Assembly: GCF_003319175.1 (NCBI RefSeq)
Contig: NZ_QOHK01000002.1
Coordinates: 124,001-188,000, forward strand
Length of the DNA: 64,000 nt
DNA from: Blastococcus sp. TF02-8
GTDB lineage: Bacteria > Actinomycetota > Actinomycetes > Mycobacteriales > Geodermatophilaceae
Direction of reading: 5' to 3'
The translations under genes and the position numbers were made by a program. The notes beneath the pieces were generated by a model. That model ran no database searches. It was given only the letters and a program-made list of their open reading frames with translations, and was not told where the DNA came from. This document shows, piece by piece, positions 42,365 to 50,858 of the stretch. The stretch's first letter is position 1. Every line of letters begins with the position of its first letter.

Positions 42365-43032
42365 TGCACCTGGGAGTCCATGTTCGGGAAGTGGTGGTGG
42401 AGGCCGGTGACCACCTGGTCCTGGCCTCTACCACCCTTTCCGCCGCTCCTGCGGAGGTCGTTGCCATCATGGGCCCGTCAGGATCGGGAAAGACGACCCT
42501 GCTGGCATGCGTGGGCGGAACGGCGGTACCGACGAGCGGCAAGGTCGAGGTCGACGGGAGCGTCATCTCCGAACTCGCCCCTGCTGCCCGCGCCCGGTTC
42601 CGGCGTGAGCACGTCGGCCTGGTCTTCCAGGATCCCGAACTGCTGGACGAGCTGACGGTCGGCGAGAACGTCGCACTGCAGCTGATCTTCTCCGGGGTGC
42701 CCCGATCGAAGGCGCGAGAGCAGGCCATGACAGCTTTGGATCGAGTCTCGTTGGCGCATCTGGTCGACTCGCCGATTCAGCACCTGTCCGGAGGAGAGGC
42801 TCAACGGGTCGCCGTGGCTCGCGCAACCATTCGGCGGGCTGCAGTGATCCTGGCTGACGAGCCGACTGCATCACTGGATGCGACCAACGCGCGCCTCGTC
42901 ACCGACCTTCTCATCACGGCAGCCCGCGACCAAGGGTCTGTCGTGCTGTTGGCCACCCACGACGCTGACGTCGCTGCCGCCTGCGACCGAGTGGTATCCC
43001 TGCGCGAAACGAGAGTCGACACGGCGCAATGA
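42364..43032 (+). CDS. ABC transporter ATP-binding protein of the peptide operon
   Basis: This 222-aa LolD/MacB-like ATPase has Walker A GPSGSGKTTL (about 37-46), Q-loop LVFQDPELLDELTVGEN, signature LSGGEAQR (about 142) and Walker B VILADEPTASLD. This class powers FtsX/MacB-type permeases that work on envelope substrates rather than classical importers. The ATG at 42364 shares a base with the stop of the secreted-peptide gene, and its own stop overlaps the permease start by 4 bases, so all three are translationally coupled. The permease downstream is its obvious partner. It is probably for peptide export or self-immunity. Confidence 0.85.
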   Translation: MHLGVHVREVVVEAGDHLVLASTTLSAAPAEVVAIMGPSGSGKTTLLACVGGTAVPTSGKVEVDGSVISELAPAARARFRREHVGLVFQDPELLDELTVGENVALQLIFSGVPRSKAREQAMTALDRVSLAHLVDSPIQHLSGGEAQRVAVARATIRRAAVILADEPTASLDATNARLVTDLLITAARDQGSVVLLATHDADVAAACDRVVSLRETRVDTAQ

Positions 43033-45137
43033 GGTTATTGCTGCGCCTCGCAATGCGTTTTGCGTTCTCCCGTGACCGGACTCAACGATGGCGGCAGGTC
43101 AGTGTCAGCGTGTCCGCATTTCTGGCCATTCTAGCCGTCCTGCTCGGCATCGGAATCGTCGGTCTGGCTGCGGGAGCGGAGCAGCGCCGCGCGGACCGAA
43201 TGCCCGTGCTGGCCACCGAGGAACCAGCACCTGCTCCATTGACGATGTCACTGCGAGGAGAGATCTGGGCCGATCGCCAATTTCCCGTGCTCTGGCTCGA
43301 CCCCGGCTCCGATCCCGACCCATCAGTCCTGCCCCCCGGCCTGAAGCGATTGCCCGACCCGGGAACGGTGGTGGCATCACCAGGGCTGGTCGACTCCGGA
43401 GCCGTCGAGGGATTGGGTCTGGTCACCTCTCCGGCGGGCACCGGCCCCGACGGCACGATCGGGTCCGAGGGGCTGGCCGTCCCCTCGGAGTGGCTGGCAT
43501 ACGCGCGGCCACCCGCTGGCCGTTCCCTGGGCGCCGGCGGTGCACTCATGTTCGTCGACGGCTTCGGGCCTGGCCCAGGCGACCCGACGATCACCTTCGA
43601 GACCGACCCGGCCGCACCTTCTGTTGCAGCGGCGCTGCTCACCAGTGGGTGGCTGTTCCTGCTTCCGGCCCTGGTCCTGGCCTCGAGTGCCGCCGCTGCG
43701 TTGTCGCCACTGCGGACCCGCCGACTCCACGTCCTTCACCGGTTCGGTCTGACCGCAGTCCAGGTACGGGCTCTTGCCGCCCTGGAAACGTCCGCACTGG
43801 CTGCGGGCGGTGTCCTCGTCGCCCTCGCCGGCTGGGCGCTCGTCGCTGGGCGGCTGTCGAATCTGCCGTTCTCGGGCATCTCCCTGCCACCGGGCGGACT
43901 GGCGATCCCCCCGGCGCTGGTCGCGGGCGCCGCCGCCGGCGTGCTCGTCCTCTTCGCCTCGCTCGGCGGACTGAACACCGGGGTGAGCAGCTCGTCGTCA
44001 GCTCGGTCCAGCAGCCGCCGCCCCGCAGCGTCCGTCTCCGCTCGGAAGCTCGCGCCACTGGTCGTGGCCGGCCTGCTGCTGCTGCTCAGCCGTCTCCTCG
44101 GCGCCCAGTCCGGGGTTCCGCTGATCTGGGCTTCCCTCCTCGTCCTTCTCGCCGGCATCCCCGTGTCCCTGCCGTGGCTCGTGCAGCGCTTCGGCAGCAG
44201 ACTCACCGCCTCCCCGCACGCCCCTCGCTGGCTGGCCGGTCAGCGGCTGCGCTTCTCCCCGTCAGCCCTCGCCCGGCCTGCGGTGGCCATCGCCGCGCTC
44301 GTCTTCGTCGCCGGTGCGCTCATCGGCATCCATCAGCGGTTCACCGCCTCGGCCGCACTCGAGGGCCCCCCGGGGAACGTGTACCTGCTGGACTGGCGGG
44401 ATTCACGGCCGGACGACGTGGAGCTCCTCGCCGACCTCCTCGCTCCTGCTTCGGTCGTTCCGCTGCACCAGACCGGGGACGAGACCCCTCTGGCCTACCT
44501 GCCCACCTGTCAGGCCGTGCTGCGGGTCATCGGCGGCCCTGCCGCGGACGCGTGCGTCAACGGTGAACTCAGCGCCGCTGCCGCCCAGGCCTGGCAGAGC
44601 GCGACGTCCACCGTGCCGGTCCTCGGCTCCCCTCCCGAGCTCCCCATCGGAAGCGTCCAGAACGTCCTCGTCGCCGGCGATCCCCCGCCGAGCGACTCCG
44701 CTGTCTGGCGTGCCGTCAACCCGGCCTTGTCAGCCGTCAACCTGACCACCCTCGGCGCGCGGGCCCTCGCCCCACCCCTTGCCCAGCAGTGGCTGCTCGC
44801 CGCCAGCTCCGTCGGGCTCCTCCTGCTGCTGCTGGCCTTCCTGCAGTCCTATGGCAACCGGGTCCTCGCCGTCGTGGACGAGGATCGACGGCTCATTCGC
44901 GTGGCCCTCTCCGCCGGCGAGGTGCGGGCCGTCCAGCGCTGGACCCTCGCCGGTCCACTGCTCATCGCCGCACCCACCGGATTCGTCTGCGCCACCGTGT
45001 TCCTCATCGCCGCCAACGACCTCGAGCTCGCCGTGACCGCCACCGGTTGGGTCCTCGTCGAGACACTCGTCTGTGGGCTGACGAGCGCCCTCGTCGCCCT
45101 CGGTCTCGCTCGACTCCAGCGCTCCTGGCTCACATAG
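43029..45137 (+). CDS. ABC permease of the peptide operon (FtsX-like, 702 aa)
   Basis: This large membrane protein has one N-terminal helix (about 18-46), an extracytoplasmic domain of about 170 residues, and then helices at about 205-232, 243-275, 290-315, 340-358, 365-385 and 420-440. A second external domain follows (about 450-575), with three C-terminal helices. The layout resembles a duplicated FtsX/MacB-type permease. Two cysteines occur in the second external domain (LPTCQAVLRV and AADACVNGEL). It is coupled to the ATPase gene by a 4-base overlap. Bacteriocin-associated permeases of similar length exist; membership in them is not proven by what I can see. Confidence 0.72.
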   Translation: MRLLLRLAMRFAFSRDRTQRWRQVSVSVSAFLAILAVLLGIGIVGLAAGAEQRRADRMPVLATEEPAPAPLTMSLRGEIWADRQFPVLWLDPGSDPDPSVLPPGLKRLPDPGTVVASPGLVDSGAVEGLGLVTSPAGTGPDGTIGSEGLAVPSEWLAYARPPAGRSLGAGGALMFVDGFGPGPGDPTITFETDPAAPSVAAALLTSGWLFLLPALVLASSAAAALSPLRTRRLHVLHRFGLTAVQVRALAALETSALAAGGVLVALAGWALVAGRLSNLPFSGISLPPGGLAIPPALVAGAAAGVLVLFASLGGLNTGVSSSSSARSSSRRPAASVSARKLAPLVVAGLLLLLSRLLGAQSGVPLIWASLLVLLAGIPVSLPWLVQRFGSRLTASPHAPRWLAGQRLRFSPSALARPAVAIAALVFVAGALIGIHQRFTASAALEGPPGNVYLLDWRDSRPDDVELLADLLAPASVVPLHQTGDETPLAYLPTCQAVLRVIGGPAADACVNGELSAAAAQAWQSATSTVPVLGSPPELPIGSVQNVLVAGDPPPSDSAVWRAVNPALSAVNLTTLGARALAPPLAQQWLLAASSVGLLLLLLAFLQSYGNRVLAVVDEDRRLIRVALSAGEVRAVQRWTLAGPLLIAAPTGFVCATVFLIAANDLELAVTATGWVLVETLVCGLTSALVALGLARLQRSWLT

Positions 45138-45237
45138 GCCGCTCCCCGCAGGGTGGCGAGTCGCCGCGAGGAACCCAGCTGGATGCCGACCATCACGCAT
45201 TCCTCCGCACCAGCGGAGAGCTGCCCGCTTGTCGTCT

Positions 45238-45249
45238 CCGCATATGCGG
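45238..45249. promoter_or_regulatory. Palindrome upstream of the molybdenum operon
   Basis: CCGCATATGCGG is a perfect 12-bp palindrome, 16 bp upstream of the HTH-TOBE start. It could be the operator bound by that protein, or a promoter -10 region containing CATATG. The rest of 45138-45265 shows no gene. Confidence 0.4.
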
Positions 45250-45265
45250 GTCTACGGTGCGGACC

Positions 45266-45655
45266 GTGTCGACCTCCTACCGGATCGCCGAGGCGGCTGC
45301 TCTGCTCGGGGTGAGTGACGACACCGTGCGCCGGTGGATCGACGCCGAGCGCCTGCCGGTTCGTCGCGAGGGGGGGCCGGCCGTCATCGACGGCGCCGAT
45401 CTCGCCCGGGTCGCCACCCAGCTGCGCGACGCCCCCGCGCCGGGGGCCACACCATCCTCGGCCCGGAACCGGCTGACCGGCATCGTCACGCGGGTCGTGC
45501 GGGACACCGTCATGGCACAGGTGGAACTGCAGGCGGGCCCGTTTCGGTTGGTGTCGCTCATGTCCCGCGAGGCGGCCGACGAGCTCGGGCTGGAGCCGGG
45601 CGTGCGCGCGGTGGCGACGGTCAAGGCCACCCAAGTCAGCCTGGACGTGCCGTGA
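45266..45655 (+). CDS. HTH-TOBE molybdate-responsive regulator
   Basis: This 129-aa protein joins an excisionase/MerR-type helix-turn-helix (about 3-45, YRIAEAAALLGVSDDTVRRWIDAERLPV) to a single TOBE/molbindin domain (about 65-128, SARNRLTGIVTRVVRDTVMAQVELQAGP to ATVKATQVSLDV). TOBE domains bind molybdate or tungstate. It is therefore a compact ModE analogue likely to sense oxyanion and control the modABC genes that follow. GTG 45266 is the start; the stop overlaps the modA start (GTGA). The palindrome just upstream is a candidate autoregulatory site. Confidence 0.85.
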   Translation: MSTSYRIAEAAALLGVSDDTVRRWIDAERLPVRREGGPAVIDGADLARVATQLRDAPAPGATPSSARNRLTGIVTRVVRDTVMAQVELQAGPFRLVSLMSREAADELGLEPGVRAVATVKATQVSLDVP

Positions 45656-46413
45656 GGGCACGGCTCGTGCTGGTGGCGGCGGCCGCCCTGTCGCTGACGG
45701 CCTGCTCGGGCTCGCCCGCTCCTCCCGGTGAGGAGGTCGAAGGCACGCTCACCGTGTTCGCCGCGGCGTCCCTGACCGACGCCTTCACCGAGCTGGGGGA
45801 GCAGCTGGAGGAGGAGAACCCCGGGCTGGACGTGCAGTTCAGCTTCGCCGGCAGCTCCGCGCTCGCCACGCAGATCACCCAGGGCGCCCCGGCCGACGTG
45901 TTCGCGTCGGCCAACGAGACGCAGATGAGCGTCGTCACCGCCGCCGGCCTGGCCGATGGCGACCCCGAGGTCTTCACCCGCAACGTGCTGCGGATCGCCG
46001 TGCCCGAGGGCAATCCCGCGGGCGTCACCGGCCTGGACGACTTCGCCCGGGAGGACCTCGCGCTCGCGGTCTGCGCGCCGGCGGTGCCCTGCGGCGCGGC
46101 CGCGGAGAAGGTGTTCGCCTCCGCGGGGGTGGCCGCGCGCCCCGACACCCTGGAGGAGGACGTCCGCGCCGCGCTCACCAAGGTCGAGCTCGGCGAGGTC
46201 GACGCCGCGCTGGTCTACGCCTCCGACGTGGCCGCGGGCGGCGACGCCGTCGAGGGCATCGCCTTCCCGGAGGCCGAGCGGGCGGTGAACGACTACCCGA
46301 TCTGCGTGCTCGCCAGCGCCCCCAACCCGACGGCGGCCCGCGCCTTCGTCGACCTGGTGCTGTCGGCCGAGGGACGCCGGGTGCTCACCGACGCGGGGTT
46401 CCTCGCCCCGTGA
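45652..46413 (+). CDS. modA: Molybdate-binding lipoprotein ModA
   Basis: This is the extracytoplasmic molybdate/tungstate-binding protein of the ModABC importer, 253 aa. The lipobox LTAC places the lipidated cysteine at about residue 18. The ligand-binding motifs are visible: TVFAAASLTDAF near the N-terminus, FSFAGSSALATQI, GAPADVFASAN, and VYASDVAAGG in the second half. The start is GTG 45652, overlapping the upstream TOBE gene. The downstream modB gene begins after 37 bp. Normal length and all binding motifs suggest a working transporter. Confidence 0.93.
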   Translation: MRARLVLVAAAALSLTACSGSPAPPGEEVEGTLTVFAAASLTDAFTELGEQLEEENPGLDVQFSFAGSSALATQITQGAPADVFASANETQMSVVTAAGLADGDPEVFTRNVLRIAVPEGNPAGVTGLDDFAREDLALAVCAPAVPCGAAAEKVFASAGVAARPDTLEEDVRAALTKVELGEVDAALVYASDVAAGGDAVEGIAFPEAERAVNDYPICVLASAPNPTAARAFVDLVLSAEGRRVLTDAGFLAP

Positions 46414-46450
46414 CCCTCCCCCGCGATCGCCGCCCCGTGAGCGCCGCCCT

Positions 46451-47257
46451 GTGAGCCGCGCCCGGGAGGGTGCCCGGGTCCCGGCGCCGCTGCTGGTGCC
46501 GGCCACGGTCGGCGTCCTGTTCCTCGCGCTGCCCCTGGTCGGCCTGCTGATCCGCACCCCGTGGTCGCAGCTCGTCCCCCAGCTCACCGCGCCCGGTGTC
46601 GGTCAGGCGCTGCGGCTGTCGCTCGTCTCGGCCACGCTGGCGACGCTCCTGTCGCTGCTGCTCGGCGTGCCGCTGGCCTGGGTGCTGGCCCGGTCCCGCG
46701 CCCGTGGTCGCGCGGTGCTCCGTGCCCTGGTGACCGTGCCGCTGGTCCTGCCCCCGGTGGTCGGCGGCGTCGCGCTGTTCCTGGTGCTCGGTCGGCAGGG
46801 GATCGTCGGCAGCTGGCTGGACGACGCCTTCGGGATCACGATCCCGTTCACCACCACCGCCGTGGTCATCGCCGAGACGTTCGTGGCGATGCCGTTCCTC
46901 GTCATCAGCGTGGAGGGCGCCCTGCGGGCGGCCGATGCCCGCTTCGAGGAGGTCGCCGCCACGCTCGGCGCCGGTCGCTGGACGACGTTCCGCCGGGTGA
47001 CCCTCCCGCTGGTCGCGCCCGGGATCGCGGCGGGCGCGGTGCTATGCTGGGCCCGCGCGCTGGGCGAGTTCGGCGCGACGATCACCTTCGCGGGCAACTT
47101 CCCGGGGACGACGCAGACGATGCCGCTGGCCGTCTACCTCGCCCTCCAGCGGGACCCCGATGCCGCGATCGTGCTCTCGGTGCTGCTGCTGGTCGTCTCG
47201 CTGGGCACGCTCCTGCTGCTCCGGGACCGCTGGGTGGGCCGGGCGGGCGCCGCGTGA
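46451..47257 (+). CDS. modB: Molybdate ABC transporter permease ModB
   Basis: This 268-aa integral membrane subunit has about five or six helices. The EAA loop that contacts ModC is visible at about 158-180 (EVAATLGAGRWTTFRRVTLPLVAPGI), and LGEFGATITFAGN, characteristic of ModB/CysT-type permeases, follows. GTG 46451 is the start. Its stop overlaps the modC start (GTGA), which indicates stoichiometric co-translation. It would form the homodimeric channel for molybdate. Confidence 0.93.
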   Translation: MSRAREGARVPAPLLVPATVGVLFLALPLVGLLIRTPWSQLVPQLTAPGVGQALRLSLVSATLATLLSLLLGVPLAWVLARSRARGRAVLRALVTVPLVLPPVVGGVALFLVLGRQGIVGSWLDDAFGITIPFTTTAVVIAETFVAMPFLVISVEGALRAADARFEEVAATLGAGRWTTFRRVTLPLVAPGIAAGAVLCWARALGEFGATITFAGNFPGTTQTMPLAVYLALQRDPDAAIVLSVLLLVVSLGTLLLLRDRWVGRAGAA

Positions 47258-48300
47258 GCCTGCGCGCGTCGGTCCGCCTGCGTCGCGGCACCCTCGACCT
47301 GCAGCTGGACGTCGAGGTCGCCGATGGGGAGGTGCTCGCCGTCCTCGGTCCGAACGGCGCGGGCAAGTCCAGCTTCCTACGCGTCCTGGCCGGCCTCCTC
47401 CCCCCGGACGCCGGCCACGTCACCGTCGACGGCGCGGCGTGGGACGCCGACGGAGTCCACCTGCCCGCCCACCGGCGCGCGCTCGGCATGGTCTTCCAGG
47501 ACGCGCTGCTCTTCCCGCACCTGTCGGTCGCCGACAACGTCGCCTTCGGGCTGCGCACCCGCGGCACCGGGAGGACGGCGGCCCGGCGAGCGGCGGGTGA
47601 CTGGCTGACCCGGGTGGGCCTCGAGGGCATGGCGGACCGCCGGCCGGGGGAGCTCTCCGGCGGGCAGGCCCAGCGCGCGGCGCTGGCCCGCGCCCTGGTG
47701 GGGGAGCCGGCCCTGCTGCTGCTCGACGAGCCGCTCTCCGCCCTGGACGCGCGCACCCGCCTGACCGTGCGGGCAGAGCTGCGCCGGCACCTCGCGGACT
47801 TCGCCGGCAGCACGGTGCTGGTCACGCACGACCCCGTGGACGCGATGGCCCTGGCCGACCGGGTGGTCGTCGTCGAGGACGGGCGGGTCGTCCAGACCGG
47901 GACGCCGCAGGAGATCGCCCGCCGCCCGCGCACCGACTACGTCGCCCGCCTGGTCGGGCTCTCCCTGCTCCCCGGGACGGGCAGCGGGACCCAGGTGCGG
48001 CTCGACGGCGGAGGAGTGGTCGCGGTCGCCGAGGAGGCCCGCGGCACGGTCTTCGCGGCGGTGCGTCCCGAGTCGGTGACGCTCTACGTGGCCCGCCCGG
48101 AGGGCAGCCCGCGCAACGTCTGGCGGGCCACCATCGCCGGCGCGACGCCGCACGGCGGCACGGTGCGCTGCGACCTGGCCGGCGAGGTGCCGTTGGTCGC
48201 CGACGTCACCGCCACCGCGTTCGCCGAGCTCGGTCTGGCGGTCGGCGCGCAGGTGTGGGCCACGGTCAAGGCCTCCGAGGTGGCCGTCTACTCGCGATGA
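47254..48300 (+). CDS. modC: Molybdate ABC transporter ATPase ModC
   Basis: This 348-aa ATPase energises ModB. It has Walker A GPNGAGKSSFL (about 32-42), signature LSGGQAQRAALARAL (about 133), Walker B LLLLDEPLSALD and switch His in VTHDP. The C-terminal ~110 residues form a TOBE domain (VFAAVRPESVTLYV to ATVKASEVAVY), which in ModC binds molybdate and can inhibit transport. The start GTG 47254 overlaps modB. It completes an intact modABC set directly behind the HTH-TOBE regulator. Confidence 0.93.
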   Translation: MSLRASVRLRRGTLDLQLDVEVADGEVLAVLGPNGAGKSSFLRVLAGLLPPDAGHVTVDGAAWDADGVHLPAHRRALGMVFQDALLFPHLSVADNVAFGLRTRGTGRTAARRAAGDWLTRVGLEGMADRRPGELSGGQAQRAALARALVGEPALLLLDEPLSALDARTRLTVRAELRRHLADFAGSTVLVTHDPVDAMALADRVVVVEDGRVVQTGTPQEIARRPRTDYVARLVGLSLLPGTGSGTQVRLDGGGVVAVAEEARGTVFAAVRPESVTLYVARPEGSPRNVWRATIAGATPHGGTVRCDLAGEVPLVADVTATAFAELGLAVGAQVWATVKASEVAVYSR

Positions 48301-48343
48301 GAGGTCGCTGAGAGGGTGGAGGCATGAGCTGGGTGGGTGGGCA

Positions 48344-48922
48344 GTGAACGTCGCAGCCGTCGTCCTCGCCGCCGGGGGCGGCCGTCGCTACGGGATGCCC
48401 AAGGCGCTGGTCGAGTACGAGGGCAGCCTGCTGGTCGAGCGGGCCGTGCGGACGGCGCGGGCGGCCTGCGACGTCGTCCTCGTCGTGCTGGGCGCGCAGG
48501 CGGTCGACGTCTGGCGCGCCGCGGACTTCGGCGGGGCCACGGTGCTGGCGAACAAGGACTGGGAGACCGGCATGGCCTCCTCGCTGCGCACCGGGCTGGA
48601 CGGGCTGCGCGGCTTCCCCGGCACGGTCGATGCGGCGCTGATCACGCTGGTCGACATGCCCGGGATGACGCCGGCGGCGCTGGAGCGGCTCGCGGCACAC
48701 GGCGCCCCCGATGCCCTCGCCGTCGCCACCTACGACGGCGTCCGCGGCCATCCGGTGCTGATCGGCCGCCAGCACTGGGCAGGTGTGGTCGAGACCCTCA
48801 CCGGCGACGAGGGCGCCCGCCGCTACCTGGCCGCGCACGACGCGACCGAGGTCGACTGCACCGGCCTGGCCGATCCGGCCGACCTGGACGTGCCGCCGCC
48901 GGGGGTACCTTCGGCGCCGTGA
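48344..48922 (+). CDS. mocA: MocA/MobA-like nucleotidyltransferase for molybdenum cofactor
   Basis: This 192-aa NTP transferase likely attaches CMP (or GMP) to molybdopterin to make the dinucleotide form of the cofactor used by xanthine- or CO-dehydrogenase-type enzymes. The signature VVLAAGGGRRYGMPKALVEY is at the N-terminus and ITLVDMPGM at about 106. This subgroup (NTP_transf_3) includes MocA. GTG 48344 is used; the stop overlaps the moaE start. Its position behind modABC fits cofactor maturation. A MoxR ATPase at the window edge is compatible with a CO-dehydrogenase-type gene set further right. Confidence 0.85.
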   Translation: MNVAAVVLAAGGGRRYGMPKALVEYEGSLLVERAVRTARAACDVVLVVLGAQAVDVWRAADFGGATVLANKDWETGMASSLRTGLDGLRGFPGTVDAALITLVDMPGMTPAALERLAAHGAPDALAVATYDGVRGHPVLIGRQHWAGVVETLTGDEGARRYLAAHDATEVDCTGLADPADLDVPPPGVPSAP

Positions 48923-49329
48923 TCGCACAGGTCGTGGACACGCCGCTGTCCGTCGCCGAGCACGAGGACGCCGTCGCCGACAAGGCCGCGGGCGCCGTCG
49001 TCTCGTTCGCCGGCGTCGTCCGCGACCACGACGGCGGCCGGTCGGTCACCGAGCTGGAGTACGTCGGCCACCCCACCGCCGACGACGTGATCGCCGAGCT
49101 GGCCGCGGAGTTCGCCGCCCGTCCGGGCATCCACGCGGTCGCCGTCAGCCATCGCATCGGGCTGCTCGGCATCGGCGACGTCGCCCTGGCCTGCGCGGTC
49201 AGCGCCTCCCACCGCGGCGAGGCGTTCACCACCTGCGCCGACCTCGTCGACGAGGTGAAGAAGCGGCTGCCCATCTGGAAGCGGCAGGTCTTCACCGACG
49301 GCGAGGAAGAGTGGGTCGCCTGCCCCTGA
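48919..49329 (+). CDS. moaE: Molybdopterin synthase catalytic subunit MoaE
   Basis: This 136-aa subunit transfers sulfur from MoaD thiocarboxylate to precursor Z (cPMP), forming molybdopterin. Conserved features include AGAVVSFAGVVRDHDGG near the N-terminus, YVGHPTADD, SHRIGLLGIGDVALA, HRGEAF and the C-terminal KKRLPIWKRQVF with the catalytic lysines. The start GTG 48919 overlaps mocA by 4 bases. Its partner MoaD is encoded 3.5 kb away on the other strand at 52640-52882. Confidence 0.94.
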   Translation: MIAQVVDTPLSVAEHEDAVADKAAGAVVSFAGVVRDHDGGRSVTELEYVGHPTADDVIAELAAEFAARPGIHAVAVSHRIGLLGIGDVALACAVSASHRGEAFTTCADLVDEVKKRLPIWKRQVFTDGEEEWVACP

Positions 49330-49338
49330 CCGGGTGCC

Positions 49339-50184
49339 TCAACCGGCGAACTCCCGCACGGGCAGGCCGCGCACGCCGGCGTCCACCCGGAACAGCGCGC
49401 CGGCCACCGGGTCCTCGCCCGGCTCCATGCCCTGCCGCGAGGTCGTGACGAACAGCTGGTCCAGGTCGGGGCCGCCGAACGTGCAGGCGGTGACCTGGGG
49501 GGTCGGCACCTCGACCACCGCGTCCAGCCGGCCGGCGGCGTCGTACCTGTGCACCACGCCGCTCCCGAAGAGGGCCACCCAGACGCCTCCCTCCGCGTCC
49601 ACCGTCAGGCCGTCGGGGTTCTGCTCGTCGGACATCGTCACGAACGGACGGCGACCGGTCGGCCCGGCACCCGGATCGGAGTCGAAGACGTCCACCCGGT
49701 GCGTCGCCGTGTCGGCGTAGTACGCCGACGTCCCGTCGGAGCTCCACTCCAGGCCGTTGGACACGGTGAGCCCGCTGAACACCTCCCGGACGCTGCCGTC
49801 GGGGTCCAGCCGGTACATGGAGGCCGCGCCGGGCGCCTGGTCGTAGGCCATCGACCCGCACCAGAAGCGCCCCTGCGGGTCGCAGCCGCCCTCGTTCATC
49901 CGGATCCCCGGGTCGGTCCAGAGCGGGGGCAGGGTGCTGAGCGACCCGTCGGCGTCCTCGAGGGCGAAGCCCCGCTCCACCGCGACCACGGCTCCGCCGC
50001 CTCGTCGCGGGCGCAGGGCCGCCGCGACGTCGCCGACGTGGACGCGCCGCACGCTCCCGTCGTCGGACAGGGCGAGGACGTCGCCGGCGAGCATGTCGAC
50101 GAAGCGCAGCCCGCCCCAGCCCGGCCACCAGACCGGACCCTCGCCGTGGTGGGCGACCCGCCCGGTCACCTGCTCCGCCCGCAT
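49339..50184 (-). CDS. SMP-30/gluconolactonase family protein
   Basis: This 281-aa six-bladed beta-propeller is expected to hydrolyse a sugar lactone with a bound divalent metal. Metal-ligand motifs include HHGEGPVWW at the N-terminus (Glu), MNEGGCDPQGRFWCGSM at about 95-111 (Asn), VSNGLEWSSDG at about 140 (Asn) and NPDGLTVDAEGGVWVAL at about 190 (Asp). The length is typical. No sugar-catabolic neighbours are present, so the native substrate is unknown. It converges on moaE with a 9-bp gap. Confidence 0.88.
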   Translation of the reverse strand: MRAEQVTGRVAHHGEGPVWWPGWGGLRFVDMLAGDVLALSDDGSVRRVHVGDVAAALRPRRGGGAVVAVERGFALEDADGSLSTLPPLWTDPGIRMNEGGCDPQGRFWCGSMAYDQAPGAASMYRLDPDGSVREVFSGLTVSNGLEWSSDGTSAYYADTATHRVDVFDSDPGAGPTGRRPFVTMSDEQNPDGLTVDAEGGVWVALFGSGVVHRYDAAGRLDAVVEVPTPQVTACTFGGPDLDQLFVTTSRQGMEPGEDPVAGALFRVDAGVRGLPVREFAG

Positions 50185-50227
50185 GCGCCCTCCCGCTACC
50201 GCTCGGCGCCATCCTCCCGCAGGTTCC

Positions 50228-50728
50228 TCAGTCGGGGGGCGGGGGAGACGGCGGCTCCAGGCCGGTCGCCATCAGCGTGCTCAGCGTGCGGGCGGCCGCC
50301 TCCACGACCGACAGCTCGCGGGCGGCGCTGCGTGGCTTCGCCCGGAACGCGACCCCGCACAGGGTGCCGAAGAGCTCCAGGTCGGGCGTGACCAGCGGGA
50401 TGCCGACGTAGGCGGCGACGGCGCCGACGGGCTGGTCGGCGTGCGCGGCGTAGGCGGGGACGGCGGCGGTGACCGTGGCCAGCCTCGGGCCGTTGCCCTC
50501 CACCATCTGCCGGCAGAGGCTGCGCTCCCACGGCACCTCGGCACCGGGACGGACGCCGCGCTGCGGCCAGGCACGGAGGACCACCTGCCGGTCACCGACG
50601 ACCCGGGTCACCATCCACAGGTCCCACCCCACGTGCTCGTGGAGGAAGCGCAGCGCATCGTCCGCGGCGGATGTCCAGTCCCGCCACGGTGCGACGTCGG
50701 CGACGCGCGCCGGAACCATGCCGTCCAT
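50228..50728 (-). CDS. GAF-domain protein
   Basis: A 166-aa protein made of one GAF domain (about 15-155; DLWMVTRVVGDRQVVLRAWPQ, VPWERSLCRQMVEGNGPRLA, YVGIPLVTPDLELFGTLCGV) with a Pro-rich tail. It could bind a small ligand or a flavin/bilin-like chromophore; the motif SLCRQMVEGNGP resembles that of GAF modules in actinobacterial light/redox sensors. It is divergent from the SpoIIE phosphatase at 50859, so the two may work in the same signalling chain. ATG 50728 or ATG 50719 could be the start. Confidence 0.75.
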   Translation of the reverse strand: MDGMVPARVADVAPWRDWTSAADDALRFLHEHVGWDLWMVTRVVGDRQVVLRAWPQRGVRPGAEVPWERSLCRQMVEGNGPRLATVTAAVPAYAAHADQPVGAVAAYVGIPLVTPDLELFGTLCGVAFRAKPRSAARELSVVEAAARTLSTLMATGLEPPSPPPPD

Positions 50729-50858
50729 TATCGCCCTCGGTCGCGCGCTCGCACGGCGTCGTCACGGTCCCCGGCAACGCGTGTGACGTAGGCTTCCAGC
50801 GCTCCCGGCGAGGGGCTGGACCGCCGCGCCCGCGGACGGCAGGAAGGGGAGCCCGGCG

